From contig NZ_JAAGSC010000040.1 in NCBI RefSeq assembly GCF_010499265.1, forward strand, positions 248,001 to 312,000: DNA of 64,000 nt. Reading direction: 5' to 3'. Source of the DNA: Wenzhouxiangella limi. GTDB lineage: Bacteria > Pseudomonadota > Gammaproteobacteria > Xanthomonadales > Wenzhouxiangellaceae. The position numbers and the translations under genes were made by a program. Shown in pieces: positions 37,222 to 47,268 of the stretch. Every line of letters begins with the position of its first letter. The stretch's first letter is position 1. The notes beneath the pieces were generated by a model, which was not told the origin of the DNA, searched no databases, and worked only from the letters and a program-made list of their open reading frames with translations.

Positions 37222-37239
37222 GCGCCGACTGCACGGCGC
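37222..37239. terminator. Short hairpin between convergent genes
   Basis: GCGCCG and CGGCGC form a perfect six-base stem around a six-base loop, lying just after the TPR gene stop and just beyond the transporter stop. There is no good T-run on either side, so it is at best a weak or factor-assisted terminator. Confidence 0.3.
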
Positions 37240-37245
37240 GACGAA

Positions 37246-38538
37246 TCAAAAGATGCGCCAGCCCAGCCAGATCAGACAAAAGACCACCAGGAAGCCAAAT
37301 CCCGTCCAGGCCAGGCGCATCATGCCGGGGCCAGGACGATGTTGTTCGGGCATGAAGTCGGCGGTGATCACGCGAATGTTCAGCCACGCCAGCAAGGGAG
37401 CGGCCAGGAACGAAACCGTGGTTGCGAAGTCGATCAGCACAGTGAAGCGCTGGCCGAAGAACAGGATGATCATCAAGGCGCCGATGGTGACGATGAGCAG
37501 GGCGGTGATGTAGCGTCCGCGGTGCAGGTCCAGCTGTCGACCCGTCCGATCTACGCGGGCTGCACCGCTGATCTCGATGACCGCCCGGAGGACGCGCGGA
37601 TAGGCGTCGGTGACCGCAAGCGTGGTCGAAAACATGGCCGTCAGCGCGGCGATCGCGATGAGCGAACGTGACCATTCCCCGAGGCTGGCGGCGTACAGAT
37701 CGACCAGCTGTCCCGAGAACGCCACCGCCTGTGGCGGAAAGCGTTCGCCGCTGCCGTGCATGATCAACGCACCGAGCAACAGGAAGATCACCGCTGTTGC
37801 GGTGGCGCCGAGATAGCCAATCCGGCAGTCGAAAAGCGCGTGTCGAACGCTGGGGGCAACCCCGGTCTGCCGGGCCCGCTCCAGCGTCCATAGCGAGTGC
37901 CACGCGGCCACGTCCAGCGGGATGGGCATCCAGCCGAGCAGGGCCAGGACGAAGGCGACGCCGGCGGCGGTCCAGACCTGATCAAAGCCGCTGAACGGGT
38001 TGAGGCTGACATGCTCTGCCGGCGTGCCCGATGCGAGTAAAACTGCGGCCGTGGTCGAAATGGCCAGCGCGGCAATGATGATTTTCATCAGTCCATCGAG
38101 CGCGGCAAAGCGGCCAAGCGCCAGCACCGTGATGCAGGCGATCAGCACGCCGAAAGACAGCTGGGTGATGGTGGCATCAATGCCAAGCACCAGCCCGGCC
38201 AGTCCGGCCGTCACCAGGGTGACGCTGGCCTGGATGATCAGCATGGTCGCCACCGTGATCAGGGCGAAAAGCCCCAGCGCCCATTTGCCCAAACGCTGGT
38301 AGCCGCGAATCAGCGATTCACCTGTCGCGGCCGCGTAGCGCGGTCCGAACTCGATGAAGGGGTACTTCAGAACACAGGCCAGGATGACCAGCGCGAGCAG
38401 GCTGAGCCCGTACTCCGCGCCAGCCCGCGTGGCCTGCACGAGGTGGGAAACGCCGATGGCGGCACCGGCCATCAGCAAGCCTGGTCCGAGCGCCGCTGTC
38501 AGTGCTTTTGTGCGCTGCCTATCCAACATTTCTGTCAT
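37246..38538 (-). CDS. NRAMP-related metal-ion transporter
   Basis: The 430-residue protein has about eleven hydrophobic helices and the NRAMP-family layout, starting GPGLLMAGAAIGVSHLVQAT and continuing GAEYGLSLLALVILACVLKYPFIEFGPRYAAATGESLI. The canonical first-helix DPGN metal site is replaced by a GVSHLVQ sequence, and the sixth-helix MPH motif by MPIPLDVA, so ion selectivity probably differs from classical manganese/iron NRAMPs. Divergent homologues of this kind are widespread in proteobacteria. It is transcribed away from the lipase gene from a shared 113-base region; no clear ribosome site precedes its ATG. Confidence 0.82.
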   Translation of the reverse strand: MTEMLDRQRTKALTAALGPGLLMAGAAIGVSHLVQATRAGAEYGLSLLALVILACVLKYPFIEFGPRYAAATGESLIRGYQRLGKWALGLFALITVATMLIIQASVTLVTAGLAGLVLGIDATITQLSFGVLIACITVLALGRFAALDGLMKIIIAALAISTTAAVLLASGTPAEHVSLNPFSGFDQVWTAAGVAFVLALLGWMPIPLDVAAWHSLWTLERARQTGVAPSVRHALFDCRIGYLGATATAVIFLLLGALIMHGSGERFPPQAVAFSGQLVDLYAASLGEWSRSLIAIAALTAMFSTTLAVTDAYPRVLRAVIEISGAARVDRTGRQLDLHRGRYITALLIVTIGALMIILFFGQRFTVLIDFATTVSFLAAPLLAWLNIRVITADFMPEQHRPGPGMMRLAWTGFGFLVVFCLIWLGWRIF

Positions 38539-38543
38539 GCTGC

Positions 38544-38573
38544 TTGCAAATCAAAACACGTTGTTCATATCAT
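38544..38573 (+). promoter_or_regulatory. Candidate promoter of the lipase/DUF1302 cluster
   Basis: TTGCAA and TATCAT are spaced by 18 bases in the divergent gap, giving 4 of 6 and 5 of 6 matches to sigma-70 hexamers. A start near 38580 would leave a leader of about 70 bases before the lipase ATG. It is the clearest promoter-like pair in this gap. Confidence 0.45.
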
Positions 38574-38651
38574 ACGGTCGATAGAAGCAGGCGGGCTTGA
38601 TCCCGATCTGCAAATTCACATACTCAAGTTCTGCTTCGGGGAGAAAATCTG

Positions 38652-40781
38652 ATGAAGAGACGCCTGGTACCGGCCATGGGTCTGGCGCTGTTTTGGCTTG
38701 CTGGCTGCGGCGGTAGTTCCGACGTGGATCGCGCCACGCAGGTCAACCCGGCCGAAAAGCCTGACGGTGATCCGGTCACCGCCACGCTGACGGCCCAGTT
38801 CGATCCTTCGGCGGGCATCCTGCCGTTTCCCAATAATCTCCTCCGGTCCGGATCGGAAGATTTGACCCTGAACATCCCCGTGGACGATCCGGAAGATTTC
38901 GGCGACCCCACCGTGGCGCTGAACGCGCTGGACGGGTTCAGTACGGTCGCGCCGTGGAGCTTTTCCTTTTCCGACCCGATTGATCCGGACAGCGTGGTGC
39001 CCGGCAGCAGCGTGCGGATGTTCGAGGTGCAGTTCGCCTTCGGCACCATTGCGGTGGAGAGCATCAATCGGGAACTGACGCCCGGGGCTGACTATGTCGC
39101 TCTGGCCAATCCGGGCGATCCCAGCGGCGTGGTGGTGCTGCCGCTGACCCCGCTGGCCGAAAACACCGGCTACATGGCGGTGGTCACCGACGGCATTCTC
39201 GATACCAGCGGCAACCCGGCGACGCCTTCCCAGCCCTATTTCCTGGCCAAGCGGACCGAACCGCTGGTCGATGACGAAGGCAACAGCACCGATCCGCTGC
39301 TCGACAACGGGACGGCGCAGGCGCTGGAGCCGTTGCGCCAGCTCATCAGCGCGCAGGAAGCGGCCGCGACCTCCGTCGGGATCGACCGCGACGATATCGT
39401 GCTGTCGTTTACCGCCACCACCCAGGCAATCACGCCGGTGCTGGGCGTCATTCGCTCGACCTTGAGCCCGACCTCGACCCAGGTGGCGCCGACCGGCCTG
39501 ACCACCGCCGACGTACTGCCGCCGGGCGCATCGCCCGGGATCGCTGATTTGTATATAGGCGTGGTCGAACTGCCGTATTTCCTGCCGGTGCCGAGCGAGG
39601 ACAATCCGACCGGCCCGATCACCGGTTTCTGGGAGGCCGAGCCGGGCGCCTACGTGCCGCCGTTTGACGGCCTGGGCCTGGATCCGGAATCGACCAACGT
39701 CACCGTGGCCAATCCGATTCCAGTCGAGCGCGCGCGCCAGCGGGTACCGATGGTCATGACCGTACCCAACGCCAACTCCGGCCAGGTGCGGCCGGCGGCC
39801 GGCTGGCCGGTGGTCATCTTCCAGCACGGCATCACCGGCAATCGCAGCCAGATGCTGGCGCTGGCCGACACCATGGCGTCGATCGGTTTTGCGGTCGTTG
39901 CCATCGACAAACCGCTGCACGGGATCACCGACGTCACTGATCCGCTCTACGTCGGCAACACGCCGTTTGGCGAGATTGCCAACGAGCGTACGTTCAATCT
40001 GGATCTGCAGGACAACGAAAGCGGTGCGCCAGGCCCTGACGGCATGATTGATGAATCAGGCGCGTGGTTTATCAATCTGCAGAGCCTGCTGACCTCGCGC
40101 GATAACCTGCGCCAGGCCCAGGTTGATCTGTCCTCTCTGGCCATCAACGTGCCCTCCATCGATCTGGACGGCGACGGTCTGGGTGATCTGGATGGATCCA
40201 ACATCAACTTCGTCGGTCTGTCCCTGGGCGCCATGGCCGGCGTCCCGTTCCTGGCTGTCGAGCCGACCGTCAACAACGGCGTGCTGTCGGTGCCTGGCGG
40301 GGGCATTGCCAATCTGCTGGCGGGATCGGAAACCTTCGGGCCCGTGATTCGGGCCGGTCTGGCCGCTGCCGGCGTCGAACCGGGCACCCCGGAGTTCGCC
40401 CAGTTCCTGCTGGCCGCCCAAACCGTGGTTGATTCCGCCGACCCGGTCAACTGGGGCGCGCTGACGGTCGAGACCAACAGCGTGCTGCTGCAGCAGGTCG
40501 CCGGCGACAGCGTGGTGCCCAACGCGGTCCAGGGCGCTCCCCTGTCGGGGACCGAGCCTTTGATTCAGGTCATGGGCCTGGATTCGATTACCGAATCGAC
40601 CCAGGATCCCATCGGTATCCGCGGCGCTGTTCGCCTCCTCCAGGGCGGTCATGGCTCGTTGCTGGATCCGTCCGCTGCCCCGGCAGTGACGGCGGAAATG
40701 CAGGGCCAGGCCGGCAGCATGGTGTCGTCTGGCGGCGCTGCCGTTGTGATCGGCAATCCTTCGCTTATCGAGACTGACTGA
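38652..40781 (+). CDS. Lipase-like surface lipoprotein (VolA / bacterial lipase N-domain type)
   Basis: The signal peptide ends in the lipobox LAGC (acylated Cys19), followed by GGSS, so this is a lipoprotein. Residues 45-330 resemble the N-terminal domain of bacterial virulence-factor lipases (FDPSAGILPFPNNLL, SPGDP-like loops). From about 360 an alpha/beta-hydrolase fold follows with the elbow GLSLG (Ser524), a likely Asp in GDSVVPN near 618 and a His in GGHGSLLDP near 670. The closest characterised relative by layout is Vibrio VolA, a surface lysophospholipase. The 709 residues fit that family. It is followed 11-14 bases later by a DUF1302 gene after a strong ribosome site, so both are probably one transcript. 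Confidence 0.82.
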   Translation: MKRRLVPAMGLALFWLAGCGGSSDVDRATQVNPAEKPDGDPVTATLTAQFDPSAGILPFPNNLLRSGSEDLTLNIPVDDPEDFGDPTVALNALDGFSTVAPWSFSFSDPIDPDSVVPGSSVRMFEVQFAFGTIAVESINRELTPGADYVALANPGDPSGVVVLPLTPLAENTGYMAVVTDGILDTSGNPATPSQPYFLAKRTEPLVDDEGNSTDPLLDNGTAQALEPLRQLISAQEAAATSVGIDRDDIVLSFTATTQAITPVLGVIRSTLSPTSTQVAPTGLTTADVLPPGASPGIADLYIGVVELPYFLPVPSEDNPTGPITGFWEAEPGAYVPPFDGLGLDPESTNVTVANPIPVERARQRVPMVMTVPNANSGQVRPAAGWPVVIFQHGITGNRSQMLALADTMASIGFAVVAIDKPLHGITDVTDPLYVGNTPFGEIANERTFNLDLQDNESGAPGPDGMIDESGAWFINLQSLLTSRDNLRQAQVDLSSLAINVPSIDLDGDGLGDLDGSNINFVGLSLGAMAGVPFLAVEPTVNNGVLSVPGGGIANLLAGSETFGPVIRAGLAAAGVEPGTPEFAQFLLAAQTVVDSADPVNWGALTVETNSVLLQQVAGDSVVPNAVQGAPLSGTEPLIQVMGLDSITESTQDPIGIRGAVRLLQGGHGSLLDPSAAPAVTAEMQGQAGSMVSSGGAAVVIGNPSLIETD

Positions 40782-40795
40782 CAGGGAGACGAATG

Positions 40796-42688
40796 ATGAA
40801 TCGCCAAGCAAAACAGAACCGTCGGCAGTCTCGCATCGTGCGTCCCTGCCTGCTCGCCAGCGCCGTCGCCCTGGCCATGGCGGCCAACCCCGCCGCTGCT
40901 ATTGACCTGAGTACCGACAACGTCAGTATTCGTCTCGATACCACCATCAGCTACGCGATCGGCGCGCGGGCATCCGAGCGTGACGACGACCTGGTGGCCA
41001 AGGCCTTTTTCAACCCGCTGATCGTCCAGGCCCCGCTGGAGCAGCAGATGGCGGCCACGGGCCGGTTTTCGGCCAACTCCGACGACGGCAACCTGAATTT
41101 CGATCAGTGGGATCCGATCTTCAACGTCGCGCGCGTGACCTCCGAGCTGTCGGTCGGCTACCGCAATTTCGGCGCATTTGTTCGCGGCAACTATTTCTAC
41201 GACTTCACCCTCAACGACGAGGAGTTCCTGTCCGAGGACGCGAAGGATCGGGTGGGCGAGCGCGCGCGACTGCTCGACGCCTACCTGTACGGTGATTTCG
41301 ACATGCCCGGCGGTCGGCTGCTTTCGATGCGCCTGGGTCGCCAGGTCGTCAGCTGGGGCGAGAGCACGTTTATCCCCGGCGGCATCAACGCGGTCAACCC
41401 CGTAGACATCACCGCCTTGCGCACCGCAGGCGCTGAGTTGCGGGATGCTTTCCTGCCGCTGAATATGCTCTGGGGCAGCATGGATCTCACGCCAAACCTG
41501 TCGGCCGAGGCGCTGGTCATGTTCGACTGGGAAGCGGTCGAGGCCGAGCCCTCGGGGACTTTCTTCGCGACCAACGACTTTGCCACCGAGGGCGGTCGCT
41601 ACGCCATGCTCAACTTCGGCCTGGTGCCGCAGCCGGTACGCAACACCGACCTCTACGATCCGGTCTGTCGTCAGGGCCAGTTCGGCATGAGCGATACTGG
41701 GCTGCCGCCAGAGCTGGTGGGGCTGGGTTGCTCGGCCGCTTTCCCGCGACGGGCCCAGGACAACGAGCCCAGCGACTCCGGTCAGTACGGGATTGCGCTG
41801 CGCTACTTTGCGCCCTGGCTGAACGACACCGAGTTCGGGTTGTTCTACCTCAATTACCACAGCCGACTGCCGGTGTTGTCGGGCCAGGCCGTGACCAGCC
41901 CGGACATCACCACCGGGCGCGTGATCGTCGAATACCCGGAAGACATCAACCTGTTCGGCCTGAGCTTCAATACCACGGTCGCCGGCTGGTCCGTCGGGGG
42001 CGAGGTCAGCTATCGCGACAACCTGCCGATCCAGATCGACGACGTCGAGCTGCTGTTCGCCGGCCTGTCGCCGCTTAATGCGGCCATACCCAGCGAATAC
42101 GATCGCTTCCGCAGCCAGCTGGGCCAGTATGCGCCGGGCGAATTCATCCCCGGCTACGAGCGCCGGGAGGTCTCCCAGGCGCAGGTGACCTTGACCAAGC
42201 TGATCGGGCCGAACAACTGGATCAACGCCAGCCAGGTGGCCGTCGTGGCCGAAGCGGGTGCGACCCACTTCTGGGACCTGCCCGATCGTTCTGTTATGCG
42301 TTTCGATGGTCCCGGCACCGATACCGGCGGCGGGCCGTCGCGATTCACCGGCGGCAACAGCCGCAATCCGGTAACCCTGAACGACGGCTTTGCAACCTCA
42401 TTCAGCTGGGGTTATCGCCTGGTGGTGGCGCCGACCTACAACAACGTGTTCGGGTCGGCCTGGTCCATGACGCCGCGTCTGGCGTTCAATCATGACGTTC
42501 AGGGCGTCACGCCCGGTCCCGGCGGCAACTTCATCGCCGGGCGCAAGCAGGCCACGCTGGGTCTGCAGCTCAACTACCTGTCTCAGTGGCGCCTGGATTT
42601 TGCCTACACCAATTTCTTCGGTGCCGGCATCAACAACCTGCTGGGTGACCGGGACTTCGTTTCGGGCTCGATCAGCTACTCGTTCTGA
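40796..42688 (+). CDS. DUF1302 family outer-membrane protein
   Basis: Two ATGs are adjacent (40793 and 40796); AGGGAG lies seven bases before the second, which I use. The signal peptide ends at NPAAA near residue 35. The rest is beta-rich with alternating aromatic residues and the C-terminus SGSISYSF, ending in Phe as outer-membrane barrels do. The start of the mature chain ([20 protein letters not shown]) and the [25 protein letters not shown] block are typical of DUF1302. These proteins occur beside DUF1329 genes in many proteobacteria, as here. A role as an outer-membrane channel is inferred, not shown. Confidence 0.88.
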   Translation: MNRQAKQNRRQSRIVRPCLLASAVALAMAANPAAAIDLSTDNVSIRLDTTISYAIGARASERDDDLVAKAFFNPLIVQAPLEQQMAATGRFSANSDDGNLNFDQWDPIFNVARVTSELSVGYRNFGAFVRGNYFYDFTLNDEEFLSEDAKDRVGERARLLDAYLYGDFDMPGGRLLSMRLGRQVVSWGESTFIPGGINAVNPVDITALRTAGAELRDAFLPLNMLWGSMDLTPNLSAEALVMFDWEAVEAEPSGTFFATNDFATEGGRYAMLNFGLVPQPVRNTDLYDPVCRQGQFGMSDTGLPPELVGLGCSAAFPRRAQDNEPSDSGQYGIALRYFAPWLNDTEFGLFYLNYHSRLPVLSGQAVTSPDITTGRVIVEYPEDINLFGLSFNTTVAGWSVGGEVSYRDNLPIQIDDVELLFAGLSPLNAAIPSEYDRFRSQLGQYAPGEFIPGYERREVSQAQVTLTKLIGPNNWINASQVAVVAEAGATHFWDLPDRSVMRFDGPGTDTGGGPSRFTGGNSRNPVTLNDGFATSFSWGYRLVVAPTYNNVFGSAWSMTPRLAFNHDVQGVTPGPGGNFIAGRKQATLGLQLNYLSQWRLDFAYTNFFGAGINNLLGDRDFVSGSISYSF

Positions 42689-42705
42689 TCTTGGTCGGGC
42701 GAGGC

Positions 42706-44637
42706 ATGACCGCTGACTCCAGCCCGGTGCGGGTGGTGTTGCTGGTGATCGCGCTGCTGGCGCTGACGGCCTGCGCGATGCCGCCGCAGTCCGATTCGCT
42801 GGAGGGCGGTCAGTCGACGCCTGCTGCCGACACTGCGGCGCAAAGACAGGCCCAACAGGAGGCTGAGGCCGAGCGTCAGGCGGCGCAGCAAGAAGCCGAA
42901 GCTGAACGCCGGGCAGCACGAGAAAGGGCCGAGGCCGAGCGCCAGGCGGCTGACGAGGCCGCTCGGCAAGCCGTAGCCGAGGCCGAAGCGCAACGTCTGG
43001 CGGCCGAGGAGGCGGCCCAAGAGGCCGCTGAAGAAGCCGAACGACAGGCCGCCGAAGAAGCCGAAGCCGCGCGCCTGGCCGAAGAGCGGGAAGCCGCCGA
43101 GCAGGAAGCACAGGCCGAAGCGCAACGCGCGGAAGCCGAACGTCTGGCAGAGGAGCAGGAGCTCGCCGAGCGCCTGGCGGCCGAGCGGGCAGAAGCCGAA
43201 CGGCTGGCGGCTGAAGAAGCCGAAGCCGCGCGCCTTGAAGCCGAGCGGCTGCGCGAAGAGCAGCTGGCGGAAGTCCAGACGGAGCAGGAAGCCGAAGCCG
43301 AAACGCCTCCGGCGACGGTGGACGAGGACGTCGTTCTTGCGCGCACGCCTGAGAACATTGCCCGGCTTGGCGAGGACCTGACCCCCATGGGTTCGATCCG
43401 CGCCGGCAGCGCCGACGGCCGGATACCGCCCTGGGAGGGCGGATTGGTGCGAGACGATTGGCCGGCGGGCTACGAGCCCGGCGAGCGCCACCTTGATCCT
43501 TTCGCTGGCGATGAGCCGCTGTATGTCATTACCGGCGATAACTACCAGGAGTACCGTGATCGCCTGTCGGTCGGTCAGATGGCGACCTTCGAGCGCTATC
43601 CGGACACTTACCGCATGGCGGTCTATCCGACGCGGCGCAGCGCGTCGTTTCCGGAGTTTGTGTACGAGGCGAGCATTGAGAATGCGGCTACCGGTCGCCT
43701 GATTGCCGACGGCGAAGGCGTGGCTGATGTGGCCGAGGGCTTTCCTTTTCCGCTGCCCCAGAATGCCTACGAGCTGATGTGGAACCACAAGCTCAAGCAC
43801 AAGGGCACAGGTGGTACCCGCTACAACAACCAGGTCGCGCCGACCGCCAGTGGCAGTTTTCAGCTGGTACGGTTGCGCGAGGAACTGCTGGGCTTGTACT
43901 ACGCCGAAGGCAGCACCATTGCCGAGACCAACAACATCCTGCTTTATTTTTTCCAGGAGGTTGAGTCTCCGGCCCGGCTGGCGGGCAATATCCTGCTGGT
44001 ACATGAAACCCTGAATCAGCTCGAGCAGCCGCGCCAGGCCTGGATCTACAACCCGGGCCAGCGCCGCGTTCGCAGGGCGCCGAACGTGGCCTATGACAAC
44101 CCCGGCACGGCGTCTGACGGTTTGCGCACCAACGACATGACCGACATGTTCAACGGTGCCATGGACCGTTTCACCTGGCGCATTGCCGGCAAGCGCGAGA
44201 TGTACGTTCCCTACAACGCCTACAAGATCCACAGCGCCGACGTCACGCCACAGGATCTGGTGATGCCCGGTCATCTCAATCCGGACTACACGCGCTATGA
44301 ACTTCACCGGGTCTGGGTGATCGAAGCCGAACTGCGACCGGAATTTCGCCATATCAACTCGCGCCGCACCTTCTATCTCGATGAAGACAGTTACCAGATT
44401 CTCCTGACCGATCACTATGACGGCCGGGGAGAGCTCTGGCGCGCGTCTGAATCGCATGCGATCAATTACTACGATGTGCCGACCTTCTGGTCGTCCATCG
44501 AGGTTCACATGGACTTGCAGTCCGGCCGCTACATCGCCAACGGGCTGGATAACCAGGACCCCGTCAACACCTTCGACGTGCCGCTGAGCCCGAGCAGTTA
44601 TACCCCCCAGGCATTGAGAACCCGGGGCCGTCGATAA
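42706..44637 (+). CDS. DUF1329 lipoprotein with long Ala/Glu-rich coiled coil
   Basis: The ATG at 42706, preceded by GGGCGAGG, is preferred to a TTG 15 bases upstream. A lipobox LTAC gives an acylated Cys near residue 23. Residues about 40-205 are an extreme Ala/Glu/Arg/Gln-rich heptad region built from AEAERQAA-type units, like the TolA or CvpA spacers. The DUF1329 domain fills residues 215-643 ([21 protein letters not shown]). The domain is closely related to the next gene over its full length. The long helix could carry the domain across the periplasm. The remaining role is unknown, although DUF1329 proteins are structurally linked to the outer-membrane lipoprotein carrier LolB/LolA-like fold. 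Confidence 0.85.
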   Translation: MTADSSPVRVVLLVIALLALTACAMPPQSDSLEGGQSTPAADTAAQRQAQQEAEAERQAAQQEAEAERRAARERAEAERQAADEAARQAVAEAEAQRLAAEEAAQEAAEEAERQAAEEAEAARLAEEREAAEQEAQAEAQRAEAERLAEEQELAERLAAERAEAERLAAEEAEAARLEAERLREEQLAEVQTEQEAEAETPPATVDEDVVLARTPENIARLGEDLTPMGSIRAGSADGRIPPWEGGLVRDDWPAGYEPGERHLDPFAGDEPLYVITGDNYQEYRDRLSVGQMATFERYPDTYRMAVYPTRRSASFPEFVYEASIENAATGRLIADGEGVADVAEGFPFPLPQNAYELMWNHKLKHKGTGGTRYNNQVAPTASGSFQLVRLREELLGLYYAEGSTIAETNNILLYFFQEVESPARLAGNILLVHETLNQLEQPRQAWIYNPGQRRVRRAPNVAYDNPGTASDGLRTNDMTDMFNGAMDRFTWRIAGKREMYVPYNAYKIHSADVTPQDLVMPGHLNPDYTRYELHRVWVIEAELRPEFRHINSRRTFYLDEDSYQILLTDHYDGRGELWRASESHAINYYDVPTFWSSIEVHMDLQSGRYIANGLDNQDPVNTFDVPLSPSSYTPQALRTRGRR

Positions 44638-44661
44638 AATCACCTTGGAGTCGAAAATCTC

Positions 44662-46095
44662 ATGAAGCAGACACCACAACGGAACGTTTTCTGCCGCAAG
44701 GCCGCCCGGAAAGGCGTACTGGCTGCCGCCCTTATTGGCCTGTCGTTCTCGGCGAGCGCGCAGACCGTGCCCGATGAGCAGGGCGACTACATCATTCCCC
44801 GGACCGAGGCCAACATCGCCCGCCTTGGAGAAGACCTGACCCCGATGGGTTCGCTGCGGGCCGGCAATGCCGACGGCACGATTCCGGAGTGGACCGGCGG
44901 ACTGGGTCGCGATGACTGGCCGGCCGGCTATGAGCCAGGTGATCGTCATCCCGACCCTTATGCCGATGACGAACCGCTGTTTGTCATCACGGCCGAGAAC
45001 TACCAGGACTATGCCGACCAGCTGTCGGCCGGGCACAAGGCCGCGTTTGAACGCTATCCGGATACGTTCCGGATGAAGATTTATCCCAGCCGCCGTTCGG
45101 CCTCATTCCCCGAGCGCATTTACGAGGCGACCCGAAGCAACGCATCGACGGGGCAGCTGGTTGCTGCGGGTGAAGGCGTGGTGGACGTGGCCGAAGGCCT
45201 GCCGTTCCCGCTGCCGCAGAATGCCTACGAGCTGGTCTGGAACCATAAGATGAAGTACAAGGGCACGGGCGGCCGGCGCTACTTCAACCAGGTCGTCCCG
45301 ACCGCAGGCGGCAACTATCAGCTCATCCGTCTGCGCGAAGAGTTCCTGGGTCTGTACTACGTCGAAGGCAATACCATTGCCGACACCAACAATATCCTGC
45401 TGTACTTTTTCCAGGAAGTGGAATCACCAGCCCGTCTGGCCGGCAACATCCTGCTGGTCCACGAGTCGCTCAACCAGGTTGAGCAGCCTCGCCAGGCCTG
45501 GATCTACAATCCCGGCCAGCGCAGGGTCCGACGCGCGCCCAACGTTGCCTACGACAACCCGGGCACGGCATCCGACGGTCTGCGCACCAACGACATGACC
45601 GATATGTTCAACGGTGCGATGGATCGATTCAACTGGGAAATTGTCGGCCAGCGCGAAATGTTCATTCCCTACAACTCCTACCAGGCCCACAGCGACGAGC
45701 TCGAGCCCGACGATCTGGTCACCCCGGGCCATCTCAATCCAGAACACATGCGCTATGAAGTGCACCGCGTCTGGGTGGTCGAGGCCAACCTGCGCGAAGG
45801 CACGCGGCACATCAATGCCCGGCGGACCATGTATCTGGATGCCGACAGCTACCAGATCGCCATCATCGATCACTACGACCAGCGCGGCAACATGTGGCGG
45901 GTCTCGGAAGCGCACTCCATCAACTATTACGATGTGCCGACGCTGTGGGTGACGATCGAGTCGACCATGGATCTGCAGTCGGGTCGCTACATCGCCAACG
46001 GCATCGACAACCAGGATCCGGTCATGACCTTTGACGAGGACCTGAGCGCCAGCGATTACACGCCCCAGGCACTGCGCGTAAGAGGACGGCGCTGA
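44662..46095 (+). CDS. DUF1329 periplasmic protein
   Basis: The 477 residues start with a cleavable signal peptide (cut near ASAQ, residue 34) rather than a lipobox. The DUF1329 domain begins almost at once ([22 protein letters not shown]) and matches the preceding gene closely, including [17 protein letters not shown] and [20 protein letters not shown]. Codon-level divergence between the copies is mostly synonymous. This is probably the ancestral soluble form and the upstream gene a lipoprotein/coiled-coil derivative. It lies 24 bases after the upstream copy and is followed by the BNR gene. Confidence 0.9.
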   Translation: MKQTPQRNVFCRKAARKGVLAAALIGLSFSASAQTVPDEQGDYIIPRTEANIARLGEDLTPMGSLRAGNADGTIPEWTGGLGRDDWPAGYEPGDRHPDPYADDEPLFVITAENYQDYADQLSAGHKAAFERYPDTFRMKIYPSRRSASFPERIYEATRSNASTGQLVAAGEGVVDVAEGLPFPLPQNAYELVWNHKMKYKGTGGRRYFNQVVPTAGGNYQLIRLREEFLGLYYVEGNTIADTNNILLYFFQEVESPARLAGNILLVHESLNQVEQPRQAWIYNPGQRRVRRAPNVAYDNPGTASDGLRTNDMTDMFNGAMDRFNWEIVGQREMFIPYNSYQAHSDELEPDDLVTPGHLNPEHMRYEVHRVWVVEANLREGTRHINARRTMYLDADSYQIAIIDHYDQRGNMWRVSEAHSINYYDVPTLWVTIESTMDLQSGRYIANGIDNQDPVMTFDEDLSASDYTPQALRVRGRR

Positions 46096-46125
46096 GTTGG
46101 ACGCGAAGGCGCGACTCCGGACGGG

Positions 46126-46149
46126 GCGTAAGCCGGTCGACGGCTTCGC
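46126..46149 (+). other. Intergenic hairpin between DUF1329 and BNR genes
   Basis: GCG-T-AAGCCG pairs with CGGCTTCGC around a five-base loop, a nine-base stem with one bulge. It sits in the 90-base gap and is followed by TCCCGTTTTC, a poor T-run. It might attenuate or protect transcript ends. Confidence 0.25.
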
Positions 46150-46185
46150 TCCCGTTTTCACCATCGGCGCGATCTGTTTTCGACC

Positions 46186-47268
46186 ATGAGGTGGCGGCTC
46201 CGAGCTGGCTTGGCCGCGGGCTTGGCCGCCTGCCTCATCGTTTCGGTGCTGGCGGCGCCCCCCCACGAGTTGCCCCGGCCGGCGGTCCATGCGCCGCTGG
46301 CCGCGGAAAGCCTGATCCTGCACGTCATCCAGACCCCTCGCAACCTGGTCGCGGTGGGTGAGCATGGTCATGTCCTGTTATCAGAGGATGGTCGCGACTG
46401 GACCCAGGCGGAGTTCGTGCCCGTTCAGGCGACCTTGACCCGCGTGACTTACGCCGATGAGCGGCTCTGGGCCGTCGGCCACGACAGCACCATTATTCAC
46501 AGCTACGACTTCGGCCAGACCTGGGCCCTGCAGCATTTCGAGCCGGACTGGGAGCAACCGCTGCTGGACGTGCATTTCTTCGATGGCGACACCGGCATCG
46601 CCGTTGGCGCCTACGGGCTGTTCATGCGCACCGAGGACGCCGGCCGTCACTGGGAGATTCTGGACATGGCCGACATGGTCACCGCCGAAGCCATCGATTG
46701 GGAGGAGGCCGCCCGCGCAATGGTCGAAGAACAGGGTGAGGAGCCCGATGGCGGGCCGGAAGACGACGAGTACTACGATGCCAGCCTGGATTTCGATCGC
46801 GGGTGCTACGAGTTCATGGAGTGTCATCTCAACGCCTTTCTCGATCTGGGCGCGGGTCGCCAGATGATCGCCGCCGAACGCGGCTACGGCTTTCGCTCGG
46901 TCGACGGCGGGCAGACCTGGGAGAGCTTTCGCTTTCCCTACTCCGGGTCGATGTTCGGTCTGCTCCATCTGGGCGGCGACACCGTGTTGGCTTACGGGCT
47001 GCGCGGTCACGTTCAGCGCAGCGACGATTTTGGCGACAGCTGGACGGTGCTGGACACCGGCCTGGAGTCCACCCTGATGGGCGGGATAATCGACCCCCAG
47101 AATCGCCCCTTGATGGTCGGAACGGGCGCGGCTCGCCTGCACTATGATCCCGAATCCGGGGGCTTCGATCTGGACGAAGACCGACTGGGCAGCGACTACG
47201 TCTCGGTTTTGATTGCGCCCAACGGCACGCTGGTGCTGGCCGGTGCGGACGGGCTGAGCCATGAGTGA
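46186..47268 (+). CDS. BNR / YCF48-like beta-propeller exported protein
   Basis: A signal peptide (cut near SVLAAPP, residue 24) leads into BNR/YCF48-type repeats: VAVGEHGHVLLSEDGRDWTQ, AVGHDSTIIHSYDFGQTWA, AVGAYGLFMRTEDAGRHWE and RSVDGGQTWESF. A short, very acidic insertion (EEQGEEPDGGPEDDEYYD) lies near residues 182-200. YCF48-type propellers act as assembly factors in photosystem II, but bacterial members next to RND genes have unknown jobs. The stop overlaps the RND gene by eight bases, which strongly suggests that propeller and exporter work together. Confidence 0.86.
   Translation: MRWRLRAGLAAGLAACLIVSVLAAPPHELPRPAVHAPLAAESLILHVIQTPRNLVAVGEHGHVLLSEDGRDWTQAEFVPVQATLTRVTYADERLWAVGHDSTIIHSYDFGQTWALQHFEPDWEQPLLDVHFFDGDTGIAVGAYGLFMRTEDAGRHWEILDMADMVTAEAIDWEEAARAMVEEQGEEPDGGPEDDEYYDASLDFDRGCYEFMECHLNAFLDLGAGRQMIAAERGYGFRSVDGGQTWESFRFPYSGSMFGLLHLGGDTVLAYGLRGHVQRSDDFGDSWTVLDTGLESTLMGGIIDPQNRPLMVGTGAARLHYDPESGGFDLDEDRLGSDYVSVLIAPNGTLVLAGADGLSHE

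Noticed and set aside
42840-43330. A DNA-level tandem repeat in the Ala/Glu-rich region
   Set aside because: The pattern is at the amino-acid level with varied codons and irregular period, so it is a coiled coil rather than a satellite repeat.
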